64,000 nt of DNA. It comes from JACKBJ01 sp964549495. Its GTDB lineage: Bacteria > Chloroflexota > Anaerolineae > Epilineales > Epilineaceae. The notes beneath the pieces were generated by a model that worked only from the letters and a program-made list of their open reading frames with translations, had not been told where the DNA came from and did not search any database. Positions 44,619-52,915 of this stretch are shown piece by piece. The position numbers and the translations under genes were made by a program. Each line of letters begins with the position of its first letter. Within the stretch, counting starts at the first letter, position 1. Where the stretch lies: the NCBI GenBank assembly GCA_964549495.1, contig CAZJWJ010000006.1, forward strand, positions 1 through 64,000, read 5' to 3'.

Positions 44619-45055
44619 CGTCGGCCTCGTCGCGACGCGCGACCTCCGGTGCGCCGGCTGAAGCAGAGCCCGGACCAGGTCTGGTCGATGGCGCAGACCT
44701 TGTAGTCCACCAGGCCGTGGGTCAGGCCGTGGTTGCGGACCTCGGCATCGCCCAGGTCCTGCTGCAGGCCCGAGGCCTTCTTGGGCCAGGCCAGCCAGAG
44801 CCGGCCGCCCTCGCGCATGGCCTCGGCCGCGTTCGGGAAGCGCTGCGACAGTTCCAGGCGCGTGACCGAGAAGAGCAGGATCACGTCCGCGCCGTCGGTC
44901 GCTGCGTCACGATGGGTCGTGACGTCGTCCGGTAAGGCGCCCAGTGTCTCCTCGAAGTCCTCGGGCGCCTCGAGAAGCAGCAGGTCGGCACCCGCCTTGA
45001 TGCCCAGCTTCTTGGGCAGGGGCGTGCCGGAGTAGCCGGCCGTCGATGCGGGCAT
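44615..45055 (-). CDS. DUF3052-family protein
   Basis: 146 residues. The family pattern is clear: AGYSGTPLPKKLGIKAGADLL, VILLFSVTRLELSQRF, GGRLWLAWPKKASGLQQDLG, VRNHGLTHGLVDYKVCAIDQ and TWSGLCFSRR. The fold is methyltransferase-like without an evident cofactor-binding glycine motif; the function is unknown. Its 3' end overlaps the convergent small gene by 4 nt. It ends in an Arg/Gly-rich tail. Confidence 0.85.
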   Translation of the reverse strand: MPASTAGYSGTPLPKKLGIKAGADLLLLEAPEDFEETLGALPDDVTTHRDAATDGADVILLFSVTRLELSQRFPNAAEAMREGGRLWLAWPKKASGLQQDLGDAEVRNHGLTHGLVDYKVCAIDQTWSGLCFSRRTGGRASRRGRR

Positions 45056-45124
45056 GGTCGTCGACCTCCTCAGCCTGTCGGCAGATGCGCTGCACGTGCA
45101 GATCGCGCAGGCGCTGATGTGCTT

Positions 45125-45703
45125 CTATTCTTCGGGCCACTCTACCCTTCGGTAGACTTCCTCGAGCTCGATCTCGATGTCGAGAGCAGGGATCCGCATG
45201 CTATCGGCCAGGCCATGAACCGTTTCGATCCGCCACAGATCGCCCTCGCGCGAGAAGAGCTCGACGCTTGACCGATCCTGGGCGATCAAGATGTAGTCGC
45301 GCAGCGAGTCCAGCATCCGGTAGCGCGCGAACTTCGCGCCGCGGTCGTAGCCCTCGGTGGAGGGCGATAGAACCTCGATGATCACGGTCGGGTTGAGCAA
45401 GGTGTCCTGCACCTCGTCCTCCAATGCAGGATCCCCGCATACGATCACGAGGTCCGGATAGACGTAGGATCCGTCTCGATCGACCTTCACTCGCATGTCA
45501 CTGGTGTGGAACTCACAGGGACCGCCTCGAAGTCGACGACCAATCTCCACGGATAAATTGGACACGATCAGGCTGTGCGCCCGACTTGCGCCGGCCATCA
45601 TGACCATCTCGCCGTCGATGAGTTCGTGCCGCTCTTCCGACGCACGTTCGATGGCCAGGTACTCCTCGGCCGTGAACCGCCGACCTTCCGATCGAGCAAA
45701 CAT
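45125..45703 (-). CDS. Uma2-family (DUF820) PD-(D/E)XK nuclease-like protein
   Basis: 192 residues. Typical Uma2 order: FTAEEYLAIERASEERHELI, DGEMVMMAGASRAHSLIVSN, the catalytic-type YVYPDLVIVCGD, then NPTVIIEVLSPSTEGYDRG and FARYRMLDSLRDYILIAQDR. The Asp in PDLVI and Glu in IIEVLS stand for the nuclease core. The biological role of Uma2 proteins is not established; they are often multi-copy in cyanobacteria and Chloroflexota. A hairpin lies upstream of the start. Confidence 0.9.
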   Translation of the reverse strand: MFARSEGRRFTAEEYLAIERASEERHELIDGEMVMMAGASRAHSLIVSNLSVEIGRRLRGGPCEFHTSDMRVKVDRDGSYVYPDLVIVCGDPALEDEVQDTLLNPTVIIEVLSPSTEGYDRGAKFARYRMLDSLRDYILIAQDRSSVELFSREGDLWRIETVHGLADSMRIPALDIEIELEEVYRRVEWPEE

Positions 45704-45765
45704 CTCTTGCCTCCAATGGCTGCACCCGCCGACCGAGTCTAGGCCGATCCCCGCGGCATCGCAAA

Positions 45766-45807
45766 GAGAGCGCCCCTGCCGAGTTCGAGCTCGGCAGGGG
45801 CGCTCTC
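45766..45807 (-). terminator. Strong hairpin terminator
   Basis: An 18-bp perfect stem (GAGAGCGCCCCTGCCGAG) with a 6-nt loop; on the minus strand TTT follows. It lies about 110 nt past the stop of the double-vWA gene and upstream of the Uma2 start, and probably ends the vWA transcript. Confidence 0.75.
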
Positions 45808-45815
45808 CGCTTCCC

Positions 45816-45890
45816 CGTATACCTGGCGACCGCCGCCTATATACCTGATTGCGCTGGCCTATATACGCGGCGCGAAGCAGGTGTATGGGC
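45816..45890. repeat. TATAC direct repeats at an exact 22-bp spacing
   Basis: TATACCTG at 45818, TATACCTG at 45840 and TATACGCG at 45862 recur exactly every 22 bp. The weaker TATGGGCC at 45884 keeps the same phase. The stretch is AT-richer than its surroundings and lies between the vWA stop and the terminator hairpin. Two helical turns per repeat suggest same-face protein binding. No known family is recognised. Confidence 0.65.
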
Positions 45891-45919
45891 CGTTTGGACT
45901 CGGCCCGAGCGCCCTCGCG

Positions 45920-47875
45920 TCAGGGCTGGCCGATGATCACGCCGCCGGGGCAGGGTAGGTTCCCGGCCAGCTCGGCGTAGATGGCCTCCAGCTGGTCGGC
46001 CGAGGGCGCCTCCAAGTAGAGGTCGGGGCGCGAGGCGACCTGGCGCAGGAGATGGGGGTCGACGTCCGTGCCGAGGCCGATGGTGTAGATCATGATGCCG
46101 GAGTCCTTGGCCGTGCCGGCGGCGTCCAGCACCAGACCTTCCGTCCCGCCGTCCGGAAGGCCGTCGGTCAAGAGAACGATGATCTGATTGTCGGCATCCC
46201 GACCGCTGTCCCAGAGCTGCTGCCCGGCCATCTGCAAGGCCAGGTCGATGCGCGTACCCTCACCGGTCGTGATGGTGTCTATGAAGGCGCGAAGCTGCTC
46301 GACGTCGAGTCGCGTGCCGAAGGTGGACACCCGTGTGACTCCCCGGTCGAAGGCGACGACACCGGCACGATCCGTATTGGGATCGAGCAGTCCGACGAAG
46401 CTCTTGGCCGCTTGCTTGGCCGCGTCGATCTTGCGCTGCTCGCCGCTCTGCTGCTCCATCGAGCTGGAGGCGTCGATGACCAGGACCACGTCGGTGGTGC
46501 GGGCCTCGAGCTTGCAGACGCGGCGGGCGACCAGCGGCAGGTAGGCGGTGACCGTCTCCGGCGTGGGCGTGACGGTCGACGTGGCGGTAGCCGGCACCGT
46601 CGTTGCCGTGTCGGTCGGCTCGGGCGTCGGCGAATGCTCGCTGGTGGGCGTGATGGTCGGGGTCTCGGTCGGCTCGGGCGTTGGTGTGACGCTGGGCGTG
46701 GGCGTCTCGACGATGCAGGGGCCGACCTCGAGATCGCGCGTGGGGACCTCGATCGGATCGATGCTGCGGCCGAGGCTGTCCTCGAAGGTCACCTGGCTGC
46801 CCTCGGTGCGCAAGGGCAGCGTGCCCTCGACGCCAGGCTGGATCTTGTAGGTGGCGGTGGCCACCTGGCCGCGGCCGAGACCGAGCCCGGCGAAGTCGAA
46901 GGTGATGCGCGGCCCGGCGACCCGCGGTGCGGGCTGGCCGGAGCCGTCGACGTAGCTCACATCGGGACCGAGCCATTCGCGCAGGCTGAGCTCGTCCAGG
47001 ACCAGGTTCTCGCCCTGATCGACCAGGTCGGCGATCTCCGCCGGCAGCCGGCTGGCCTGCCGGCCCTCGAAGTAGTAGTCGCGGTTGCTGACGATCTGGC
47101 GGTAGCTGGTGTTGCAGGTCTCGCGATCGCTCTCGGTGTAGCAGACCGCGAAGACGTGCATGCCCTTGCCCGCGGCCCGGGAGCCGGCGGCGCGGGCGGC
47201 CTGCTCGCAGCCGGCCACCGTCTCGTCGCAGCCGTCGCCGTAGAGCAGGATGATCTCGATGGGCGAGACCCCCGGCCGGCGCTCGTCCTCCAGCATCTGC
47301 ATGCCGGCCTCGATGGCTTCGCCCGGATCCTCGCCCAGGTCGCTGGACAGAAAGCGGATGCCGTTGGCGGCGCCGATGACGCGGCTCTTCTCGTTGGTCA
47401 GCTCGGTCTCGACCGTCACCCGGAAGCCGTGCGAGACGACGGCCGCCTTGGTCTCCGGATCCAGGTCGAAGTCGAGCTCGTCGAGCACCTGGCGCACGTT
47501 GCGCTGGATCTGGCTGAGGATGTCACTGACCGAGGGGTCGGCGATGGACTTGGAGCGGTCGATGGCGATGACCAGGCGCACCGGCAGGTGGGTGGGGCAG
47601 CTGACGGCCATGGTCACCGTGACGTCGCCGGTGTCGCAGATGCGCGGGTTCTCCGGCGAGAGGGTCTCGCTCACCGCCACGCTGCAGGCGCTGGGGCTGC
47701 CGCCGGTGGAGCCCTGGGCCGGGGCCAGCGGGGCGGCCGGCCGCTCGGGCGCCGCGGCGGAGGCCGGGCCGGCCAGGTCGTCGGCCGGGCGGGCGGCGAC
47801 GAGGCCGGCCCCGAGGGCGGTGACGATGGCGGCGGCCACCAAGAGGGGCGTGCAGAGGAGGACGAGCTTGCGCAT
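45920..47875 (-). CDS. Secreted protein with two vWA domains and an internal LPxL element
   Basis: 651 residues from ATG 47875 (AGGAAAGGAAG upstream), with signal peptide LVLLCTPLLVAAAIVTALGA. vWA domain 1 (about 98-300) has MIDAS AIDRSKS (Asp106, Ser108, Ser110). A beta region is followed by a Thr/Pro linker (TPTPSVTPTPEPTETPTITP) ending in TAYLPLVARR. vWA domain 2 (about 462-640) has VIDASSSM (Asp468, Ser470, Ser472) and LLTDGLPDGG. Both MIDAS sites look able to bind metal. vWA domains mediate metal-dependent protein adhesion; here probably on the cell surface. The LPxL element is internal rather than terminal. Confidence 0.88.
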   Translation of the reverse strand: MRKLVLLCTPLLVAAAIVTALGAGLVAARPADDLAGPASAAAPERPAAPLAPAQGSTGGSPSACSVAVSETLSPENPRICDTGDVTVTMAVSCPTHLPVRLVIAIDRSKSIADPSVSDILSQIQRNVRQVLDELDFDLDPETKAAVVSHGFRVTVETELTNEKSRVIGAANGIRFLSSDLGEDPGEAIEAGMQMLEDERRPGVSPIEIILLYGDGCDETVAGCEQAARAAGSRAAGKGMHVFAVCYTESDRETCNTSYRQIVSNRDYYFEGRQASRLPAEIADLVDQGENLVLDELSLREWLGPDVSYVDGSGQPAPRVAGPRITFDFAGLGLGRGQVATATYKIQPGVEGTLPLRTEGSQVTFEDSLGRSIDPIEVPTRDLEVGPCIVETPTPSVTPTPEPTETPTITPTSEHSPTPEPTDTATTVPATATSTVTPTPETVTAYLPLVARRVCKLEARTTDVVLVIDASSSMEQQSGEQRKIDAAKQAAKSFVGLLDPNTDRAGVVAFDRGVTRVSTFGTRLDVEQLRAFIDTITTGEGTRIDLALQMAGQQLWDSGRDADNQIIVLLTDGLPDGGTEGLVLDAAGTAKDSGIMIYTIGLGTDVDPHLLRQVASRPDLYLEAPSADQLEAIYAELAGNLPCPGGVIIGQP

Positions 47876-48167
47876 CGGGCTGGGCTTCCTTTCCTGGGCA
47901 TCCGCGGCGCCGGGCCACCTCGGAGCGCTGGCGGGCTGAGGTTGCCGCACATTGTATCGCATGCGACGATTCCTGTGAGGCCCTCGAGCGTCGTGCGGCG
48001 GTTAAGCTTCCTTCACCCCAGCGGCTTCTCGAGGCTGCGGCATCTGGTCTCGAAGCCGGTTCTTCGCAACCGACGGGCCGAGCGCCGCGTAGAGTTCACC
48101 ATCGATCCACCCGGCCGCGCATGCCCTTCTTCGACCCGCGCGGTCCAGATCCCGAGGAGGAGATCCC

Positions 48168-49046
48168 GTGGTGCTGCCCTTCCTGTTCACCGTCGACCAA
48201 CAAACCGCGCGCGTGGTGCAGCGCTTCGGCAAGTTCGCCCGCGTGGCCGGCCCCGGCCTGCACATCTTCAGCCCCTTCTTCGAGACCGTCTCGGCGCCGA
48301 TCAACCTGCGCGTGCAGCAGCTCGACGTGCCGGTGGAGACCAAGACCGAGGACGATGTCTTCGTGCGCGTCGTCGTCTCGGTGCAATACAACGTGCTGGA
48401 AGACAGGGTCTTCGAGGCCCACTACAAGCTCTCCGACCCGGAGCGGCAGATCACCTCCTACGTCTTCGACGTGGTCCGCGCCCGCGTGCCGACCATCAAG
48501 CTGGACGACGTCTTCGAGAAGAAGGACGACATCGCCGAGGCCATCAAGACCGAGCTGCGCGAGGTGATGGACGACTTCGGCTACGGCATCCTCAAGGCCC
48601 TGGTCACCGACATCGACCCCGATCCCAAGGTCAAGGAGGCGATGAACGAGATCAACGCCGCCCAGCGCATGCGGGTGGCGGCCACCGAGAAGGGCGAGGC
48701 CGAGCGCATCCTCAAGGTCAAGGCCGCCCAGGCCGAGGCCGAGAGCAAGGCCCTGTCCGGCAAGGGCATCGCCGACCAGCGCCGCGCCATCGTCGACGGC
48801 CTGCGCGAGAGCGTCGACGAGTTCGCTCGCTCGGTGCCGGGCGCATCGGCCCAAGACGTGATGAACATCGTCCTGCTCACGCAGTATTTCGACACTCTCA
48901 AGGAGATCGGCGCCGCCTCGACCACCAACACCCTGGTGGTGCCGCATTCGCCCAGCGCGGTGGCCGACATGGCCGAGCAGATCCGCAACTCGCTCTTGAC
49001 CAGCAGCCAGATGGATCGCAACGTGCGACGGGACGGGGCCGGCTAG
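48168..49046 (+). CDS. SPFH/band-7 (stomatin-like) protein
   Basis: 292 residues from GTG 48168 (GGAG 6 nt upstream). The hydrophobic N-terminus MVLPFLFTVD is short, so membrane contact may be through a hairpin or be peripheral. The SPFH domain includes ARVVQRFGKFARVAGPGLHI, LDVPVETKTEDDVFVRVVVS and VFDVVRARVPTIKLDDVFEK. A flotillin-like coiled coil follows (AATEKGEAERILKVKAAQAE). Such proteins oligomerise in membrane microdomains and scaffold proteases or transporters. No NfeD partner is adjacent. Confidence 0.92.
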   Translation: MVLPFLFTVDQQTARVVQRFGKFARVAGPGLHIFSPFFETVSAPINLRVQQLDVPVETKTEDDVFVRVVVSVQYNVLEDRVFEAHYKLSDPERQITSYVFDVVRARVPTIKLDDVFEKKDDIAEAIKTELREVMDDFGYGILKALVTDIDPDPKVKEAMNEINAAQRMRVAATEKGEAERILKVKAAQAEAESKALSGKGIADQRRAIVDGLRESVDEFARSVPGASAQDVMNIVLLTQYFDTLKEIGAASTTNTLVVPHSPSAVADMAEQIRNSLLTSSQMDRNVRRDGAG

Positions 49047-49171
49047 GACGCTGACCCGCCGACCCGAGCCCGTGATAGACTGACGGGGCCGCGAGCGTCT
49101 CTTGCGGCCCCGTCGCCATTCCAGGAGTCCGTCGATGTGCCGGACCCGCGCCGACTACGGTCCTCGATAGC

Positions 49172-49684
49172 ATGTCCCAACTGCCCGAGCGCCCGCGACT
49201 CGGCTCGTGGCTGGCCAGCCTGCGCGACCCTTGGGTCCTGGGCCAGCTGCTGCTCTTCTTGCTCGTGATCGCGGGAACCGCTGCCCTTCGCGCTCGATAC
49301 GGATACGATCCGGCAGCGGGCACGCGCATCCTCGCCATCGGGCTGCTGGTCCTGGGCAGCCTCTCGATCCTGGTCGCCGGGCTGGGTCTGGGGCGGAGCC
49401 TGACCCCGACCATCGTGCCGGTGGAGGATGGCGAGCTGGCCACCGGCGGTCTCTACCGCTGGGTCCGCCACCCGATCTACCTGGCGGTGATCCTCATGCT
49501 GGCCGGCCTTGCCCTCCTGGCCGGCCGCTGGCTCTGGGCGCTGACCGTCGCGCTGGTGGCCTACGCCTACTTCGACCGCAAGGCCGCGGCCGAGGAGCGC
49601 CACCTGCTCGAGCGCTACCCGGACTACGCGCACTACCGGGCACGGACCGGCAAGCTGCTGCCCTGGATCGGGCGACGGAGGTGA
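49172..49684 (+). CDS. Isoprenylcysteine carboxylmethyltransferase-like membrane protein
   Basis: 170 residues with about four membrane helices (VLGQLLLFLLVIAGTAAL, ILAIGLLVLGSLSILVAGL, YLAVILMLAGLALLAG and one further). The SAM-binding signature LATGGLYRWVRHPIYLAV and the C-terminal AAAEERHLLERYPDYAHYRA match the ICMT/PEMT-like family. It probably methylates a lipid or other membrane substrate with S-adenosylmethionine. Its TGA overlaps the GTG start of the M15-like gene. A second member lies at 59043-59639. Confidence 0.85.
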   Translation: MSQLPERPRLGSWLASLRDPWVLGQLLLFLLVIAGTAALRARYGYDPAAGTRILAIGLLVLGSLSILVAGLGLGRSLTPTIVPVEDGELATGGLYRWVRHPIYLAVILMLAGLALLAGRWLWALTVALVAYAYFDRKAAAEERHLLERYPDYAHYRARTGKLLPWIGRRR

Positions 49685-50664
49685 TCGGGACGCGCAGCGT
49701 GCATGGCCGGCCTCGGTGCAAGCCGTCCACATTCGGGCGGGGCCTCGCGACCAAGGTCCTCATCGCTTGCAGCTTGATCGCCGGCGGCCTGGCCACGATG
49801 TCCTGCGCAACCGAGCCGATCCGCGAGTCGACCATCGACCCTCGGCCGGTTGCCACGGCGTCGCGGGCCGGATCGACCGCTGCTGCCAGGGGGACCACGA
49901 CCGCCACGGCGACCGCGACGGCGGTGATCACCTCGATCATGCCGACCGAAGTCATCGACGCGACCGACCTGACGGGCGGGTCCGATGTGACCGAAACGAT
50001 CGACGGGACCCATGCCCGCAGGGTACCCGCCGAGACCGACACGTCCGTCGTCGAAGGCGAGACGGATGACTTGCCGCATGTCACGCCCGAACCTTCGAGG
50101 GAGAGCGATGCCGCTCCTGATCCCACCTCCGCTTCGAGCCCGGATCCGGTCTGCCGGCCGCCCGTCGAGGACTACGCGCGGGTGGAGGTGGCGGGCGAGA
50201 CCTTGAATCGGCGTACGGTGACGATGCTGGAGACGGCGATGGAGATCTACGCGGGGCCGGCCGATCTGAAGCGGGTGGCGCAGGGTTCCTACACCGATGC
50301 GGTGGAGGGCAGCTTCGGCACCCACGACGGGGGCGGGGCGGTGGATCTGTCGATCCGCAACCCGGCGGCACCGGCCGAGCGCTTGTTCGAGGAGGTGCCG
50401 GCCATGATCCAGGCCCTGAGGCAAGCCGGCTTCGCGGCTTGGTACCGCGATTGGAACGAGGTCTTTCCCGGCTCGGTGCCGCATATCCACGCCATCGCTA
50501 TCGGGGACGCGGAGCTCTCGGAGGCGGCGCGCTTGCAGCTGGACGGGCCGGCCGGCTACCTCCGCGGCTTCAACGGCCTGCCGGTCGATCCGCCGGTGGC
50601 CGACGGCCACGGGGGGCCGGTGGTTTGCGACTGGATGGAATCACTCGCTCTCGATCTCCGGTAG
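49681..50664 (+). CDS. Lipoprotein-like M15-type (D,D-peptidase fold) protein
   Basis: 327 residues from GTG 49681, overlapping the previous stop. An N-terminal hydrophobic segment ends in LATMSC (Cys42), an imperfect lipobox. A Thr/Ala-rich spacer (about 50-155) leads to a domain with SFGTHDGGGAVDLSI (His215, Asp222) and VPHIHAIAIGD (His268, His270), the H...D...H-x-H zinc arrangement of M15/hedgehog-type carboxypeptidases. It may trim peptidoglycan peptides or have become a binding protein. Its last 109 nt overlap the convergent LVIVD gene. Confidence 0.78.
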   Translation: MIGTRSVHGRPRCKPSTFGRGLATKVLIACSLIAGGLATMSCATEPIRESTIDPRPVATASRAGSTAAARGTTTATATATAVITSIMPTEVIDATDLTGGSDVTETIDGTHARRVPAETDTSVVEGETDDLPHVTPEPSRESDAAPDPTSASSPDPVCRPPVEDYARVEVAGETLNRRTVTMLETAMEIYAGPADLKRVAQGSYTDAVEGSFGTHDGGGAVDLSIRNPAAPAERLFEEVPAMIQALRQAGFAAWYRDWNEVFPGSVPHIHAIAIGDAELSEAARLQLDGPAGYLRGFNGLPVDPPVADGHGGPVVCDWMESLALDLR

Positions 50665-52775
50665 TAGAGCAAGCCACCGACTTCGGCAGCTGCCACCAGG
50701 AGATCGCCGTCGACATCGAGGCCGGTGATCTCGTAGCTAGACCGCAGCCACTGCCGGACGCGGGGCCGGGTGGGGTCCGAGACATCGATGTCGACGATGC
50801 CGGCTTGGCCCCGGCCATCCGAGCGAGGCGCATGCCACGCGTAGAGGTGTCCGTCTTCGAGGTGCAGCCCCCGCAGCGGATACCCCAAGCGCATGCGGCT
50901 CAGCCTGTGGGGTGCACCGGGCTCGGCGATGTCATAGACCTCGAGGATTCCGGCAGACCAGCCGGATTCGTGGATGCTACTGACTTCATCGGGATGCTGG
51001 TAGCGATTGCCGATCGCAAACAGCAGATTGCCGTCGACCAAGATGGTGTGGCTTGGCTGCTCGAGCGAGCGTTCGGATTCCAGGCGAAAGAAGCCGGCCG
51101 GATCGATGCTCAGCTCGAGCAGTTCGCCACGCCCCGTGGCGACGAAGGCGCGGTTGGCTTGGAGCGCGATCGACCGCGCCATGCGATCGCCGAGGTGCAG
51201 CTTGGCTCGGCGCTGCAGGATGTTCGGACCGACGACATCGTAGAGATGCAGGGCGCGGCCTCCGACGAGCAACTGCTCCCCTCGATGATCGAATCGGTGA
51301 TCGAAGCTGTTGAGCCAGTCGCCCGCGAGGTCGCGATGTGACAGCCGCCATCGTTCTCGCGGATCTCCCGTGTCTGGCAGATCGACCGCCGTGACAAATT
51401 GGTGAAGGAGGTGCGCTTCGATCGTCTTCGCGAGCGCCCAACGCCCACCGTCGGCGAGCCGAAGGTCCACGATGCTGCCCCCGACCGCCCGCATGCGACC
51501 GATGGGCTCGGAGAGGCTGTGCGGATCGATGGGACGCTGGACCGTCCTCAGCTCCCGCGCGCCATCGAGATGAGCTCGATCACCGTTGAGTTGGATCGTC
51601 CGCGGCCGGCCGAAGCCGAGGACACCGATCTGCCAAGGTCTGGCAGATTCGTCGGTCGAATACTCGATGTGCATGTCCTCCGACTCGTCGATCACGCCTG
51701 ACGAGCGTGGACCGTCGAGATCGACGAAGCCGTAGCCGCCGAAGTCCCTCGCGTACAGGATCTGTGTCGCGCCGGCCTGGAGTTCGTGATAGTCGCCCGC
51801 AAAGACTTCGACGGTCATCCGTGGCTTGCCAACGTCGGCCTTTGGGATGCGCAAGATGAACGAGGGCTCGGTCGCCATTCCGACGAAGACGGAGTCGTCA
51901 CCGATCGTGAGTTCCGGTGCCAACCCGAACGGTTGGGAGCCAATAGACGCCGTGATCCGTGGCGCGCGAGCTTGGCGAAGGTCCGCACGATGGACTTCGC
52001 CACCGTTCGTCATCCAGAGGTCTCGACCGTCCATGGCGAGGGCCGTGATCGCGTACTCGGTCTCGAGGCGCGAGAGTCGGGTCATGCGGCCGGGATCGCT
52101 GATGTCGATCACCGAGATGCCAGGCGTTCGAGGGCGTTCCCACGCATCGTATCTGGTCTCGATCATCGCCATGATTCCCGCGTCGAGCGAGATGCTCCGG
52201 ATCTCCATGCCGGCTTCCATCGGCAGCAGGCGGTCGATCCCCCTCGCGCCACCGGCCGCCGTGACGTCGATCGCCACCACTCCGGTGCGGCCCGTCGCGA
52301 CGAAGAGCGTGCCGTCATCGCCCGCGGCCTGCCAGGCGAAGCCCGGCAATGGTATCCGCGCGCCGAGCCGCGGATGATCGGGTAGCGAGATGTCGAACTC
52401 GACCAGTCCGGAGCGACCCAGGGTGGCGAAGGCCCGGTCGCCATCGATCCAGAGATCGGTGATCTCGTCGTCGAGAATGCGCGATCGACCGACCCTTCGG
52501 CCGGGTGCACCCGCAGGCTGCAGCGCGACGATCAGCCGCCGGCCCTCGCCGAAGTAGACCCGGTCCCCGCTTCGGGCGATGGCCCGGGTCGCGCCACCGA
52601 GCTGGTCGACGAGTCGGAACTCGGCGGGCGGTGGCCGTCGAGCCGGCGGTGCTTCGGTCGCGGCCGCGACGATACCTGGTCGCCCGTCTTCAGCGGAGAC
52701 CCCTCGAGCCCGAGATGTCGGGATGGCACCGGCCAAGAGGAGCAGGATCACCAGACATCGGTGTCGAGACATCAC
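50556..52775 (-). CDS. Secreted LVIVD-repeat beta-propeller protein
   Basis: 739 residues. GTG 52775 has GGAG 7 nt upstream; ATG 52772 is the alternative. Signal peptide CLVILLLLAGAIPTSRA. Repeats include GLVEFDISLPDHPRLGARI, GVVAIDVTAAGGARGIDRLL, ISVIDISDPGRMTRLSRLE and GIVDIDVSDPTRPRVRQWL, typical LVIVD blades. The fold ends near LLVAAAEVGGLLYYRR. The remaining 30 residues are encoded on top of the 3' end of the convergent M15-like gene and show no LPxL tail. Paralogue of the protein at 26180-28303. Confidence 0.85.
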   Translation of the reverse strand: MMSRHRCLVILLLLAGAIPTSRARGVSAEDGRPGIVAAATEAPPARRPPPAEFRLVDQLGGATRAIARSGDRVYFGEGRRLIVALQPAGAPGRRVGRSRILDDEITDLWIDGDRAFATLGRSGLVEFDISLPDHPRLGARIPLPGFAWQAAGDDGTLFVATGRTGVVAIDVTAAGGARGIDRLLPMEAGMEIRSISLDAGIMAMIETRYDAWERPRTPGISVIDISDPGRMTRLSRLETEYAITALAMDGRDLWMTNGGEVHRADLRQARAPRITASIGSQPFGLAPELTIGDDSVFVGMATEPSFILRIPKADVGKPRMTVEVFAGDYHELQAGATQILYARDFGGYGFVDLDGPRSSGVIDESEDMHIEYSTDESARPWQIGVLGFGRPRTIQLNGDRAHLDGARELRTVQRPIDPHSLSEPIGRMRAVGGSIVDLRLADGGRWALAKTIEAHLLHQFVTAVDLPDTGDPRERWRLSHRDLAGDWLNSFDHRFDHRGEQLLVGGRALHLYDVVGPNILQRRAKLHLGDRMARSIALQANRAFVATGRGELLELSIDPAGFFRLESERSLEQPSHTILVDGNLLFAIGNRYQHPDEVSSIHESGWSAGILEVYDIAEPGAPHRLSRMRLGYPLRGLHLEDGHLYAWHAPRSDGRGQAGIVDIDVSDPTRPRVRQWLRSSYEITGLDVDGDLLVAAAEVGGLLYYRRSRASDSIQSQTTGPPWPSATGGSTGRPLKPRR

Positions 52776-52915
52776 GATCGGTCTCCAGAGGGGTCGAGGG
52801 AACGGAGTCCCTCGACCCTCATCAAGAAGCGTGCCGATCGATCAGGCCGTGCCGTGGCGCGCGGGTCGCGTGATTGCGACAGCCGCTCGCATCTCGAGAC
52901 CGAGCACCCGTGACG

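Noticed and set aside
46052..49054. A plus-strand open frame of 1000 codons across the double-vWA gene and the band-7 gene
   Set aside because: It crosses two well-supported genes in the wrong frame or strand and shows low-complexity sequence only.
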